A DNA stretch of 64,000 bases from Acanthacorydalis orientalis (lineage: Eukaryota; Arthropoda; Insecta; Megaloptera; Corydalidae). The translations under genes were made by a program, and so were the position numbers. Below the pieces are notes generated by a model. The model worked only from the letters and a program-made list of their open reading frames with translations. It was not told the DNA's origin and ran no database searches. Position 1 is the first letter of the stretch, and every line of letters begins with the position of its first letter. Shown here piece by piece: positions 43,363 through 55,941 of this stretch. The stretch is taken from assembly GCA_034766995.1 (NCBI GenBank), contig CM068313.1:21745012-21809011 (forward strand). The letters are read 5' to 3'.

Positions 43363-44395
43363 TTAAAGCGGAGTGACAGAAATAACAGAATGCCGTTTCT
43401 TCAGATGAATATTCATTAACGTTTTCGTAACAAATGATGCGCTACAAGAAGTGCACTGATATGGTCGTTCTCCTGTATGATACCGTTTATGTACCATGAG
43501 ACTACTTCTTTGAGTGAATTTTTTTCCACACTGATCACAATTATATGGTTTCTCTCCTGTATGCGTTCGCTTATGAATTTTTAATGTTTGCTTAGTTGCA
43601 AAACATTTGGTACAAATATCACACTTAACCGGTTTTTCACCTGAATGCGTGAGTTTATGATGATTAAGCGTTGTAATAGATGATACTTTTTTACCACAAA
43701 TATCACAAACACATCGCCTCTCTCCCATGTGTTTTCTTTTAATGTGCTCAGTTCGCAGAGATTTAACGCTAAATAATTTATCGCAAAATTGACATTTGTA
43801 GAGACTTTTCGTTACGTTTTCAGTGTTGTGTGTTTGAAGATGTACTTTAAATCGATAGTAACTCGTGAAAACTGCACTGCATTTTTTACATACGAATTCG
43901 GCTGTATTATGTTTATCTTTCATATGATTATTTAATTGTGAAAGAACATAACACCCTTTACCGCATATTTCGCAAAAGAAACTGTACGCTTTCATATGTA
44001 TTCGTCTATGCAACTTCAGGTGACTCTTCCGTGAAAATGTTTTAAAGCAAATATCACATTCGACACGTTCTCCATTATGTATTTTCATATGTACATCTAG
44101 AGCGGTACTAAATTTAAATGCTTTTGAACAGAGTCGGCATTTGTGTGGCCTGTCTTCAGAATGGACAGCTTTATGCAATCTCAATTTATGGTGTCTCGAG
44201 AATATTTTAGAACAATGTAAACATTTGAATAAATTATTAGGCCTATTTTCCATTCTTAACTTAGAACACATTTCATGTTTCTTTGTAAATTCTGAATTAA
44301 TATACTCGTTCAAATCTTTGAAATCAACCTCAAAATAATTGCAAATACTAATAATATCTTCAAGTTCAATTTTAAATAACTTGACTGGGTCAAAT
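43363..44395 (-). CDS. C2H2 zinc-finger terminal exon F (10 fingers)
   Basis: The acceptor AG is at 44397-44396. The leftover base is A (phase 2), and the exon carries 343 aa, the same length as E. The linker FDPVKLFKIELEDIISICNYFEVDF is acidic/hydrophobic. Ten fingers follow, including FKFSTALDVH, CYVLSQLNNH and an EHIKRKHMGERRCVCDICGK junction nearly identical to the one in E. The C-terminal module (KKVSSITTL, FATKQTLKIH, FTQRSSLMVHKRYH, FVTKTLMNIH) is typical. E and F are a tandem pair. Confidence 0.9.
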
Positions 44396-44823
44396 CTAGA
44401 AAAAAATTAATAATTTTTTTGTGAAGAAACTCATTTTAAATTTTCTCTTATAAATAAACATCTCTTTACCATATTATAATTTATACATACATGAAATTGT
44501 CTATCATTAGAATAGTTTACACAGACTAAGATAAATTACAATTCGTTAAAATAATGTCTTGTAAAATATATTACAAATATCACACAGGTTATGAAAAAAA
44601 GTATATGCATTTATTTTAATACTTTCAAATTGTCTTTTCATTTAGTCATGAATATAAAATATATTTTTATTTAACTTTTAACTTGAAAATATACTTCTTA
44701 AAAACAGACAGTAGCCATTGACAAAATTACTCATAAAATAAATTATGAAAACGAAATGCAAGTGCATAGAATAAAACTTTGCAACATAAATTTATTGAAA
44801 TCTCCAATGACCCATGGATATAC

Positions 44824-44854
<31 letters not shown>

Positions 44855-45010
44855 ATTAAAACTCCGCCAAGTACAATATAATCAGCAGTAAAGTTTTACA
44901 AAAAAATATTATATTTATAGAATTTAATTACTCAAAATTTCACACTATTGTTAGCATACATTAAAAAAAGTTAAAGATATGAATTTAAATTAAATTTAAA
45001 AGAATATAGT

Positions 45011-45073
<63 letters not shown>

Positions 45074-45083
45074 CAAATATACA
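44396..45083. other. Spacer upstream of exon F, before the mariner insertion
   Basis: AT-rich, no coding exon. A TA array at 45014-45072 abuts the mariner. Confidence 0.5.
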
Positions 45084-46379
45084 CGAAGCGCGTTTTAAAG
45101 TAAGATCCGTTTTGTAATTACCGCTGATTAAACATGAATGATGAAACCACACAAGTGTAATACTTTTAGGTGGTTCATGGGCTTGCCATCAGCCATTTTG
45201 CCATCGAATTCTTGTTTGACATCATGTGTGACTAGTTTATAATGAGTGCAACAATAAATAATCCCGCCAGCTACGGGGTTCGTACTGATATCCCGTTTTT
45301 GTCAGCAATATGTATACAATATTGATGCTGAAATTCACTGGCAACGTCAGGTTTATGAGCTAAGTGTTATGAATAACAGTAAGGTTAAGAAATGGTGACG
45401 TTTATTTAAAGGGCGAACATATATTTATGATGAAGAGCGTAGTGGCTGATCTAGTGTGATGACAGACGATTTGGTGGAAAAACTGAATATGAAAATTCGA
45501 AACGTTTCGCAATTTCACAATCGTCTATTGAATTTCCAGAAGATTCACGATTAGTGATTTGAGATTGTGATAAAAAAGCTAAGCTACAAAAAACTGTGTA
45601 CCAGACGGGTACCAAAAATGTTAACAGATACAGAAATATGTGGATTTAGCTAACCAATTTTTGCAAACCTCGGGAAAATGAGGGAGACGAAATTTTAGCA
45701 ACATTGTGACCAAAGATGAAACCTGAATTTCCTACACAAACGTCGAATCGAAGTAACAGTCAATGCAATAGGATGATACGTCGTCCCCGAAGGCAAAGAA
45801 GTTTAAGTAAGCACCTTCGGTCAGGAAATCATGGACGCCGTTTCCTGGGATAAAAATGGGTCTTGCTTGTTGATTTTATTGAATATGGAATGTCGATTCG
45901 TATTGTTCAACGATATAAAGACACTTACACCCTCCCATTTAAAATAGAAGAAGCGGGTTACTGTTCAGTGGGATTGTGCTTTAGCACGATAACGGGCGAC
46001 CTCATATCATAACTTGAACTATTCAAATGTTTCAATACTTTTGATGGTAAATTTTTGACCAACCATCCTACAGCTTTGATCTCGCGCTAAGCGATTCTCA
46101 CGTTTTCTTGCGTCTAAAGAAATAACTCGCATTTTACCACTGAAAATAACGATGAACTGAAAACAGGCGTTTATAATTTGTTTAAGTCACCGACGGCAGA
46201 TTTCTTCGATACGAGACTAAGGAAACTGGTGCACGATGCCAAAAATGGGTGGAAATCAATGGTAATTATGTGGGAAAATAATGTATATATGTAGATGTAT
46301 TTTGCCTGTGATAAATCATTTTTATCATTGATGGTTTCTTTCTAATTACTGAACCGACTTTACTTTAAAAACGCGCCTC

Positions 46380-46380
<1 letters not shown>
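45084..46380 (+). mobile_element. Dead full-length mariner element with terminal inverted repeats
   Basis: The left end (CGAAGCGCGTTTTAAAGTAA) and the right end read inward from 46380 (CGAGGCGCGTTTTTAAAGTA) are matching terminal inverted repeats of about 30 bp. The length, about 1.3 kb, is typical of mariner. Between them a plus-strand transposase is recognisable but broken by stops and frameshifts: VKKW then stop then RLFKGRT, YDEERSG, MTDDLVEKL, VPKMLTDTEI, VTKDET. A right-flank TA at 46381-46382 fits TA target choice; the left side has mutated to CA. It sits between zinc-finger exons F and G. Confidence 0.88.

Positions 46381-46464
<84 letters not shown>
46381..46464. repeat. (TA)n(GA)n array at the mariner right end
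   Basis: The TA array begins exactly at the mariner's right boundary and ends in (GA)n. The element is thus embedded in a TA tract on both sides. Confidence 0.9.
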
Positions 46465-47188
46465 ATTTTAAACGCCTAAAAAGTTTATTAAACTCTAATA
46501 TGCATACAAATGACAAATTTACTAAAACATGAATTTACACCGACTGAGTCTTTGATAAATCGGATATTATACTATGCACACTGAATGACATAAATGCTAA
46601 TTTCTCTGAAGACATTCCTAAACACAATGTACACTGGTAATGAATGCTCAGTTATAATACTTCAACCTGATTTATATATTTGTAAATACAGACACTCCCC
46701 GACTTACGTAGATTATACATATGTAGACTTGTACTTGTGTACTTTGGAAAATTAAATTTTGGTTTAAAATTCATCATAATCATTTAATGAATATTTACTT
46801 ATCATAAACATTTATTCAACTGCATATAAGAACCCGTTCACTTCTAACAATTTCTTTTAAACAAAATATTTTTAAATTCACATTTTTTCGACTCGCGATC
46901 GTTTTTAAATAGGAATTTAAAAAATGTTTAGTTTTATTTTACATGTTAAACTTTTTTTAAACCCCTATCTCACTTTGTAATTCGCCATTTAAATAAAAAT
47001 ACCAATTTCACTACATACGCTGATATTGAAAGTGTTAATTTTATAATTTTTGAACTATTTAATATGTACAGAATAGACAGAAGTTCTTTTTCTTAACTGC
47101 AAGGAAAAAATGTATGTACATATGTGTATGTGTGTGTGTATGTATGTATGTGTGTGTATGTATATGTGTATATATGTAGGTATATATG

Positions 47189-47219
<31 letters not shown>

Positions 47220-47224
47220 TCATA
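46383..47224. other. Spacer with a possible pogo/Tigger end
   Basis: Near 46690 the words ACTCCCCGACTTACGTA resemble the ends of Tigger-like elements, but no matching opposite end was found. A (TATG)n(TG)n(TA)n array lies at 47110-47220. Confidence 0.3.
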
Positions 47225-47439
47225 CAGATAACCCTTGCATAACGCGGTTCACAAATTGTAGCAATCCTTACATAACGCAGTCTGCAGTTTCCTAGAAAAT
47301 GGCGCATAGACATGTATAATTACAAAAATATGAAATAGTGAAAGTGGCAATTTGGTATTTGGCTGTACAATGTGTCACAGTTTCGTATAACACGATATTT
47401 TTCTGGAACCCAACTCCTGCGTTATATGAGGGTTACCTG
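47225..47439. mobile_element. 215-bp pogo/Tigger-type MITE
   Basis: The left end CAGATAACCCTTGCATAACG and the right end read inward, CAGGTAACCCTCATATAACG, are terminal inverted repeats. Both are flanked by TA (47223-47224 and 47440-47441). The CAG..CTG termini and TA duplication are typical of pogo/Tigger elements in the Tc1/mariner superfamily. There is no coding capacity. Confidence 0.8.
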
Positions 47440-47441
47440 TA

Positions 47442-47966
47442 GGTGGGTGGTTGTTGGGGATTTAAGGCGTTTCGACAGCTAAGGTTATTAGCGTCCGAAC
47501 ACAAATTATATATATATATATATATATACTGTTCCGATGAATATAAAAACAATATTTTTAAAAGAAGAATAGAGTTACTTATGCATCACTTATTTTCGAA
47601 TGACTCCATAATTGCAAATAGGTTTAACAGTATGTAAACTAAAAAAAAGTGCTAAGGTACTTTAGTGTTATTAACTGTTTGGGAACATACGGCCAAAAAC
47701 GCAAACACCACCAAACATCTCATACAATAGACATCGCACACTTTGAACATTAAAATAGGTGTCAATAAAGAACCATATTAAAAAAATCAAAAAATTTATT
47801 ATAACTTTTAACATTATCATACAATTTATCACAAGTACTATGAAATAGAAACATTCATCTACTTCGTAATACCTAGAAATATAAGAATTATTTATTTACA
47901 ATACTTATTCTGTATTTATTAAGTACGCTACATTCTGATCACATCTTGAAAATTAAAACATTATGT

Positions 47967-48039
<73 letters not shown>

Positions 48040-48139
48040 TAAAGCATTTTTAAGAAACATATTTTTAAATATACCGTGTATATCTAATTAATAACCATTC
48101 ATTGAATTGTATTAAAGCTTAATTTTAAAAAACACGCTT

Positions 48140-48196
<57 letters not shown>

Positions 48197-48352
48197 TGTT
48201 TCTGTGGTAAAGATTCATCGTTAATTCGTCTAAAGATAAAAATATACACAACAAAGAATGCTGGCAAAATGTAAAAAGGTATTTCCTGAAATGTGTATCC
48301 CTCCATGTTAATAAATAATGAAAAACCTTTATATCCTTATTTACATTTAAAA
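47442..48352. other. Spacer downstream of zinc-finger exon G
   Basis: AT-rich, no coding exon, with TA arrays at 47975-48035 and 48145-48196. Confidence 0.5.
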
Positions 48353-49313
48353 TTATTTTGCTTCTACGGTAACAATAGCATGTTGACTTTTCTGATGCGT
48401 ACGTAATAAATATTTACTGACGAAACCGAGATCACAAAGCCCACAGCGATAAGGTCGTTCTCCGTTATGATATCGCATATGAATTACTAATGTACTGCTT
48501 TGAGTGAAACATTTTGCACATTCTGTACACTTGTAAGGTTTTGCTCCAGTGTGAGACCGTTGATGCACAATTAAAGTGCTCTTCTTACTAAATTTCTTTC
48601 CACATTCGTCACATTTTATAGGTTTAACACCTGTATGTAATAACTGATGATCTCTGAGACTAACGTTAGAAGTTAGATACTTTCCACATATATCACATAT
48701 AAAACTGATTTCTCCTGTATGATTTTTCATATGCTGATGTAAGCTTCGTCTATATACGAAAGCTTTATCGCATAATTCGCACTGGAATTTTTTTTCAGGA
48801 ATTGTTTTGATTCTCGCGTGAATTTTATTGTGCGTTTTCAAGTGACTACGAAGAGCCCGACTCGAAGACAATAACTTCGAACAAATTTCACATTGGTTCG
48901 TTCCTGGTTCGTGTTTATCTTTTATATGCGCAGCTAATTCCGCCCGAGAATAACATCCTTTAAAACAAAGATCGCAATAAATAGAGAACTGTCCTAAATG
49001 TCGCTTTTTATGTTGAATTAAATACGTGTTAGAACTGAAAGATTTATTGCAAACGTCGCAGTTAAAATTTTTTTCGCCTAAATGAATCTGAACATGAAGA
49101 TTATAGTGGGCTTTACGTTTGAATGATTTCGGACACAATTTACATTTAAACGGTTTTTCTGTACTGTGAGTAATAGAATGTCTAGTAAGGTCTCTTTTAA
49201 TATTATAGGACTTTGAACAGTGTAAACACTGGAACACTTTAGATAATTTGGATTTTTTATTAATAATAGAATAACTCAATCCATTATCTTCTTTTTTCCG
49301 CGGTATTCCAACT
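48353..49313 (-). CDS. C2H2 zinc-finger terminal exon G (10 fingers)
   Basis: The acceptor AG is at 49315-49314. The leftover base is A (phase 2), and the exon carries 319 aa. A short linker (VGIPRKKEDNGLSYSIINKK) leads into ten fingers starting CLHCSKSYNIKRDLTRH. No in-frame methionine codon occurs until finger 6 (LHQHMKNH), which is strong evidence that the initiator lies in another exon. The C-terminal module (CDICGKYLTSNVSLRDH, FSKKSTLIVH, FTQSSTLVIHMRYH, FVSKYLLRTHQKSQH) is followed by the short tail AIVTVEAK. It is closest to H. Confidence 0.92.
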
Positions 49314-49580
49314 CTGAAAAAAAATTATCGACAATGTAAAACAAACTCAACAATAGCGAATGCAATGTTCTATTTTTTATAATGTGATCAAATTCAAATA
49401 CATATCAAACTATTAACTACATCAGTATATACGTTTATGTATGTTTTTTCATAAATATTATTTTATTATAATTTATTTATATAAGAGACAGTTTTAAAAC
49501 AATCACAAAGTCCAATACAAATAGAAATTATCATTATATTTTATGTTCAAATGATGAATATGATTGGAACTTATATTTTT

Positions 49581-49615
<35 letters not shown>

Positions 49616-50163
49616 TACACAATTAAATGTTTACATACAAAATAATTTTGTGATAAAAATTTTCCAATCATATATATATATATACACACATTGTTTTTAT
49701 TATTTTTTATAGATTAAATAATTTATATTTATTGCAAAAAAAATGTAACTATGCCAAAATTATTTTTATTTTATGATTAGAATATTTACAGAAAATTATA
49801 TCTATGTTTTTAAGTTCAAATACAAAACTGAAAAAACATTACATAACATTAAGTAATATGATAAATTTTATTTTTAATTACTTGAGGTTAACTGTTCTAA
49901 TTATTATTGGAAATTTTCCAAAATGTTCCGGTAATTAACCCAAACAATTAATTATAAGTATATACATAATTAACTGTTTTTATTTTTATGCTTTACTGTA
50001 TTTTACTGTATATTGTTTAATACTGTATATTACAAACTATACGCAAATATATACACACTAGGACTGGAGTCAATATTTTTAAAAAAAAATACTTTATATA
50101 ATAACATTCACACAAATCAGAGATGTATTAATTAAAAACAGAAGTATTATGTATTTGTATGTA

Positions 50164-50200
<37 letters not shown>

Positions 50201-50300
50201 TGATATTAGTATATTTGTATATGGAATTCAATAACGTTCGAAAATTTATATGAAACAGTAATTGAACTTGATCACATTATAATATATTAATAGCATAATT
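49314..50300. other. Spacer between zinc-finger exons G and H
   Basis: AT-rich, no coding exon, with TA arrays at 49588-49613 and 50176-50200. Confidence 0.5.
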
Positions 50301-51474
50301 TTATAAAACACACTTACATAAGTATTTTAATATAAAATTAAAAAGTATATTTAATAAATACAAAAAAAATGAATCATAGTTTATTATACAAATACTCATT
50401 GTTAATATATACACAATTGGAAACGATGCAACTGTGTTAATAGAGTGGAAAAAAATAAAAATCGTTGTATTTGAAAAAGCACCTGATAATTCATCCGATT
50501 GTGTGGCGGTTACAATTGCATGTTGGCTTTTTTGATGAGTTGTGAGTAGATATTTACTAACAAAACTTGCTTCACACAAATGACAACGATATGGTCTTTC
50601 TCCACTATGATATCTCAAATGAATGACGAAACTACTACGTTGGGTAAATCGTTTTCCGCACTGTTCACAACCGTATGGTCTTTCACCAGTATGAATTCGT
50701 CGATGGACTCTCAACGACGTACGTTTTGCAAAACATTTTCCACAATCCTCACATTTCAGTGGCTTAGCACCTGAATGTACCATAAGATGTTGACTTAGGC
50801 CGTGTCTTGAAGATAAATTTTTACCACAAACATAGCATATATGTATTGATTCTCCAGTGTGCATTTTTAAATGGTTTTGCCATAAATAATTCTGTATGAA
50901 TGATTTATCACAATATTCACATTTATACTTCCTTTCCACCTTATAATCTTTATCATGTGTTACGACATGAGCCCGGAACGTGTAAATTGTAGAATAAGAT
51001 TTGCTGCAAACTTCACAAACGAATTTAGAAGAATCGTGCTTCGATTGAATATGCGTCGCAAGTTCTTTTTTCGTGTGAAATCCTTTAGGGCACATCTCAC
51101 AAAAGAAACTAAAATCGTCAAAATGTCTTCTTCTGTGACACGTCAGGTACGTTTGGCTTGTAAATGATTTAGAACAAATGTCACAATGAAAAGTTCTTTT
51201 TGCTTCATGGTGTCTCATATGAACTTTACAACTCTGTTTACTTTTAAATAACATTGAACAAATCTGACACTGAAACGGTCGATCAGCTGTATGAACTGTA
51301 CTATGTCGCTTCAATTTTGATTTCTTTTTAAAAGATTTCGGACACAACCTACATTTATATAATGTTTCATTATTAACATCTGAATGTTTGCTTATTGATG
51401 TAATTTCAGACTCCGATTTTGATTCCCTTATAATTTCGTTGTTGACTAAATTCATTTCCTTGTTTAAAGTATTT
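50301..51474 (-). CDS. C2H2 zinc-finger terminal exon H (10 fingers) with a readthrough tail
   Basis: The acceptor AG is at 51476-51475. The leftover base is A (phase 2), and the exon carries 390 aa. The linker NTLNKEMNLVNNEIIRESKSE is followed by ten fingers. The last, FVSKYLLTTHQKSQHAIVTA, is nearly that of exon G. Where G stops a few residues later, H continues for about 65 residues of strongly hydrophobic, low-complexity sequence (TIFIFFHSINTVASF...LYLLNILFNFILKYL) that looks like translated 3' UTR. Either the stop has been lost or the transcript is spliced or terminated before it; a CAG/GTGCTT site lies just after the fingers. Confidence 0.88.
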
Positions 51475-51667
51475 CTGAAACCAATAAAATAATTTATGTA
51501 CTATTACGATGAAGTCTTCACTACCATAATTGAAATGTGCAGTTCGCATTTTTTACATTCTAAAAGAGGATGTTGGCCACTAATACGAAGTAATGTGCAC
51601 TAGAATTAATGCATCGTATAAATATATGGGAGTTTATATATACATGTACACCAATATATATATATAC

Positions 51668-51748
<81 letters not shown>

Positions 51749-51973
51749 TAATTTAACTAACAAAAAATAAATACCACAAAATGTCAAGTTCCAAAAACGT
51801 ATTTATTGTAAGAGCTAATATTTATCAAATCATCATTTTTATACTAACAATTTAACAAAAACATAATTAAATTATTATGTATTTCGTAGACAGATTATCT
51901 CTATGATACGGTTTTATCTCATTTAAACATTTTCTGTTACCTTCCTTAACAATTTATTGGATTTTTTCTTTTA

Positions 51974-52020
<47 letters not shown>

Positions 52021-52255
52021 ATACATAAAAGAGTTTCTTACAAATAAGATTTAAAAATAAAGAAACATTAAATTACAAATAATAAACTTATTACAAATAA
52101 TTAAGTGAAATGCATACAGTGTAATAATTATTTTCATTTATATATAAAGAGGTCATATCAAATATGTACAGAATTTATTTTCAACAATTTTTTTTTAACA
52201 ATCTACACTTAAAAATGCAGCATCATTTAGTTTCATGTTTACATGAACGCAAGGC
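51475..52255. other. Spacer between zinc-finger exons H and I
   Basis: 780 bp with a (TA)n array at 51652-51745 and another at 51978-52012. No coding exon is seen. Confidence 0.55.
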
Positions 52256-53321
52256 TTAAACATTACTTTCATCGTTATTGTCTGGACTCTGATTCAATGA
52301 TTTTACATTAAAATTTCGCTGAAAAATGCATGTTGCTTGATGTGTGTTCCGTAACGAACGGCTTACATATCCTCGGTCGCAATGAATACATTTGTGAGGT
52401 CTGTCATCAGAATGATACCGCATGTGTACAATCAAGGTGCTGCGTTGAGTGAAACTTTTCTTGCAAACAGGACACTGATGTAATTTTTGTCCAAAATGAC
52501 TTTGTACATGTGTACGTAACGTCGACTTCTTCGTGAAATTCTGTCCGCAAATATGACATACGCACGGCCGTTCACCCGTGTGCAATCTGATATGCTCGAC
52601 CAATGTATGCTTTGTAGAAACGCTTTTTCCACATTCCGGACAAACGAATCTGTTATTGGGATTGTGCGATTTTTCGTGCGCTCGTAAACTCTTATTGGAA
52701 ACAAATCTATGTTCACAATGCGAACACTGAAATGGTCGCTGTTTTTTGTAACTATCCTTGTGTGTCTGAAGATGTTTATCGAGATCAATCTGATCACGGC
52801 ATTTCCTTGCACACACATCGCAATAGAAATCAATACGTTGATGATCCGTGCGTTTATGCGAAACATATTCCTCGATTGAACTACAATACTGTTTACAGAA
52901 TTCACATTTGATAAATTGTCCAGAATTATGCTTTCTGATATGGTTGTCGAAATGCATTTTATTTCGTAAAGTTATTCCACACGTTTCGCACGCATACAAT
53001 CCGTTATCTTTCAAGTGAATCGATTCTATGTGGTTTTTTAAAGCCTTTTTTCGTTTAAAAATCTTTTGGCAAAACATACATTGAGTTTTAATGAATTTAT
53101 CATGTGTAAGTGAATGTTCATTAAACGAATCGATGTCTATAAATGTTAAATTACATATTTCACATAGATAACACTCCTGGGAATCGTCAATCAATACATA
53201 ATATATTTCACTATTTTCATTTTCACCCTTTGTCACAGTCGATTCATGACAATTGCTTACATACGTTTCTAATAGTTTAATTTTCGTGGATTTCTCTTCG
53301 AACACATTTAAAATTTCCGAC
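52256..53321 (-). CDS. C2H2 zinc-finger terminal exon I (10 fingers)
   Basis: The acceptor AG is at 53323-53322. The leftover base is G (phase 2), and the exon carries 354 aa. A ~55-residue acidic linker (SEILNVFEEKSTKIKLLETY...VLIDDSQECYLCEIC) has no methionine before the first finger. Ten fingers follow. The last ends in C2HC form (RNTHQATC). The penultimate keeps FTQRSTLIVHMRYH but with an SDDRPH linker. It is the most divergent intact member in its N-terminal fingers (TFIDIDSFNEH, TLRNKMHFDNH, YCSSIEEYVSH). Confidence 0.9.
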
Positions 53322-54988
53322 CTGAAAAATAAACATATAATTGTAATCTAAAAACATTGGACATAAAAAATTGGCAAGTTGCTTAAATTTCTATCCTTTT
53401 TAATTAAATGTATACAATAAAGCAATACTTAATATCGGTATATGAAAAAGAATAACAGGCACAATTGTTTTAACATACAGTTTACGTTTATTTTCATTTT
53501 TGGGTTTTATGAATAAAAATAAACAACATTAAAAAACATTGATAAAACATACAGATAATTGTGATAACAATTATGAATATTTTTTAAATAATTTCTAAAT
53601 TATAAACAAATACATCATGTTACATTAACATTAAAAAATAAATACTATATATTATACAATATATATAATATTAGTGTACAATAAAACAAGCGTCGTTTTT
53701 TTTTTACTTATCTTATGTATTTATTTTGTTACCATCGTTAATTTCTTCAAGGTCCACATTCACTTACTTCAGAAAATAATGGCACTAATTAAGAAAATTG
53801 CCGTAATTAAATATAATGAATCTTTATACAAACATTTATTATAAAATCGTATATCTATACAATGTCTATTATTTAAATATAAAAATTTAACAACAAAAAA
53901 CAACAGTAAGTACTGTTTTCGATTATTATAAATTATTCTGATTTCTAGATCATCAGTGTATATACAGTGGACTAATTATCTGTTGTCATATTTTTTTAAA
54001 AAATTAAGTACGTTTACAATCCATTCATCCCTACGAAGTTATAATTTTTTTCTAAAAGTAATAGTTAATTTCAGTAGAACAGTAAATTTTACAACAAAAA
54101 ATGAAAGTTATAAATATATGTGAATAATTATACATAATAATTACTATTACACAAAGAAGTGTTTCTAGTAAGATTATCATTGAAGTCAATAACTCTAGGT
54201 TATTGTTACAGGCAACTAAGGCAAAGTTATTCCACTAGATGAAGATAAAATAGTGGACTTTGAATTGTAATAAAAAACATAATTTTACAGTTCCATTTTG
54301 TTATAAGATAAAAGTTATATAGTTTCATTTATACACGCAAAATAATAGTTTTAACAGTCACTTAAAAATAGTAAATAATTACATAAACAATTTAAAATGC
54401 AAAAAATTATATTTCAATTGCTGAATCAAAATATTCTTAGATACGATTTTACAAGATTTTTAAGGTAAGATAAGAAAAAAAGGATCAGACAAAACATTTA
54501 TTGATTTTAAATAAAATCAACTTCATAAATAAAGTAGAGATAATCATAAGATTAGTATAATCTATCATATAATCTACAATTTTCGTACTTGTGCAGTTTT
54601 GTACTTGGATTCTTATCACTGAATGTAAACAACTAATCGGAAACGCACAAAACTACACAAAACGTAAAATCAAATTGCATATAATAGTATAGTATTTGTT
54701 AAAACCATAAACATCATAAATTAACCTCATGAATACCTTTAATGTTTTAGATTTTGAACACACCAATATTTTATAGTACAGCAATGTACAAATTCAAATA
54801 AATATAACAACTTATTTGTATGCTATAAAAAATTCACTAAAAATCACTTCATTAATAGTATATAATGAAAAAGTATCTAAAATAGTATATTATTTCATGA
54901 ATTAATGTTAAAAATTATTGTTGAACATTTATTAATAATTAATAAATAATTGTACAATTATTAATAACGATACAATCCCAAAGAGGAC

Positions 54989-55046
<58 letters not shown>

Positions 55047-55079
55047 GCTAGATATAGATAGATTATTCCAGGCATATTT
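53322..55079. other. Spacer upstream of zinc-finger exon I
   Basis: AT-rich, no coding exon recognised. A TA array lies at 54990-55040. Confidence 0.5.
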
Positions 55080-55800
55080 GAAAAAAATATTATTCGGCTT
55101 ATAGCTTATCGCCTTCCGATGGTTAATTTGCATCTTCTACTGTATGGAAGTGATTTGCCTTCTAATTCACAATTTCCCATCATTTTTCTAATCCATTAAT
55201 TCAACTCTTACTAAGTTTTTCGTTTTATATCCTATCTGCAAGTATTGAACTATATATCCTGCCCGACCACTTATTACTTTCAGTTTTAATTGTTATTCCA
55301 TATGAAGTCGGTATTTTTGTACTTAATTCTGTGTACACTTTCGATTTTTGCGTCTATCATTTTCTTTATTTTTCATATACTCTCTAAGGATTACTTAGGC
55401 ACTTTCTCAGAACACTTTTTTCTAATGTTTACGCAATGTCATAAAATATTAATTTCAAAATAACGGATCGGCTCCAAATTATTAAATACTTTGATTTTTC
55501 AAACTTATTTTCTAATCGTCACTCTTTATAAGCCTTATTAAACTATCTATCATATACCATACATCATATTCATATTCATAGTTATCATTTGTTATAATGA
55601 CATGATCATCTGCAAACATTAAGATGTAAATGTGAAAATCACTAGTATTCATAATTTTCCCTCATAATAATAATTGTACTCATAATCCTTCCATCAGGTA
55701 TATTTTCTTTGAGTTAAGATTGTTTCCTATTTTTATAACACCAATATACCTTTTACTGATTATTTCAGTTAATTCTGGGTTTATTCAATTCACATCACTT
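55080..55800 (-). mobile_element. LINE reverse-transcriptase remnant
   Basis: On the minus strand a frame reads ILMFADDHVIITNDN, the catalytic FADD box of non-LTR reverse transcriptases (FADD at 55616-55605). Degraded sequence follows, broken by many stops, with a late segment resembling the C-terminal region of such elements. No ends are defined, so the limits are approximate. Confidence 0.55.
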
Positions 55801-55941
55801 ATTTCATTAAGTTAGCAATGTTGAATGAAATCATAAGTGTATTCCAAAATTATATATTGTATTAACAAAAGTGTTCTACTAAATAAAAAATAACACTATA
55901 ACAATAAATCTGATAATAACAAAATAATATTATATATTTAG

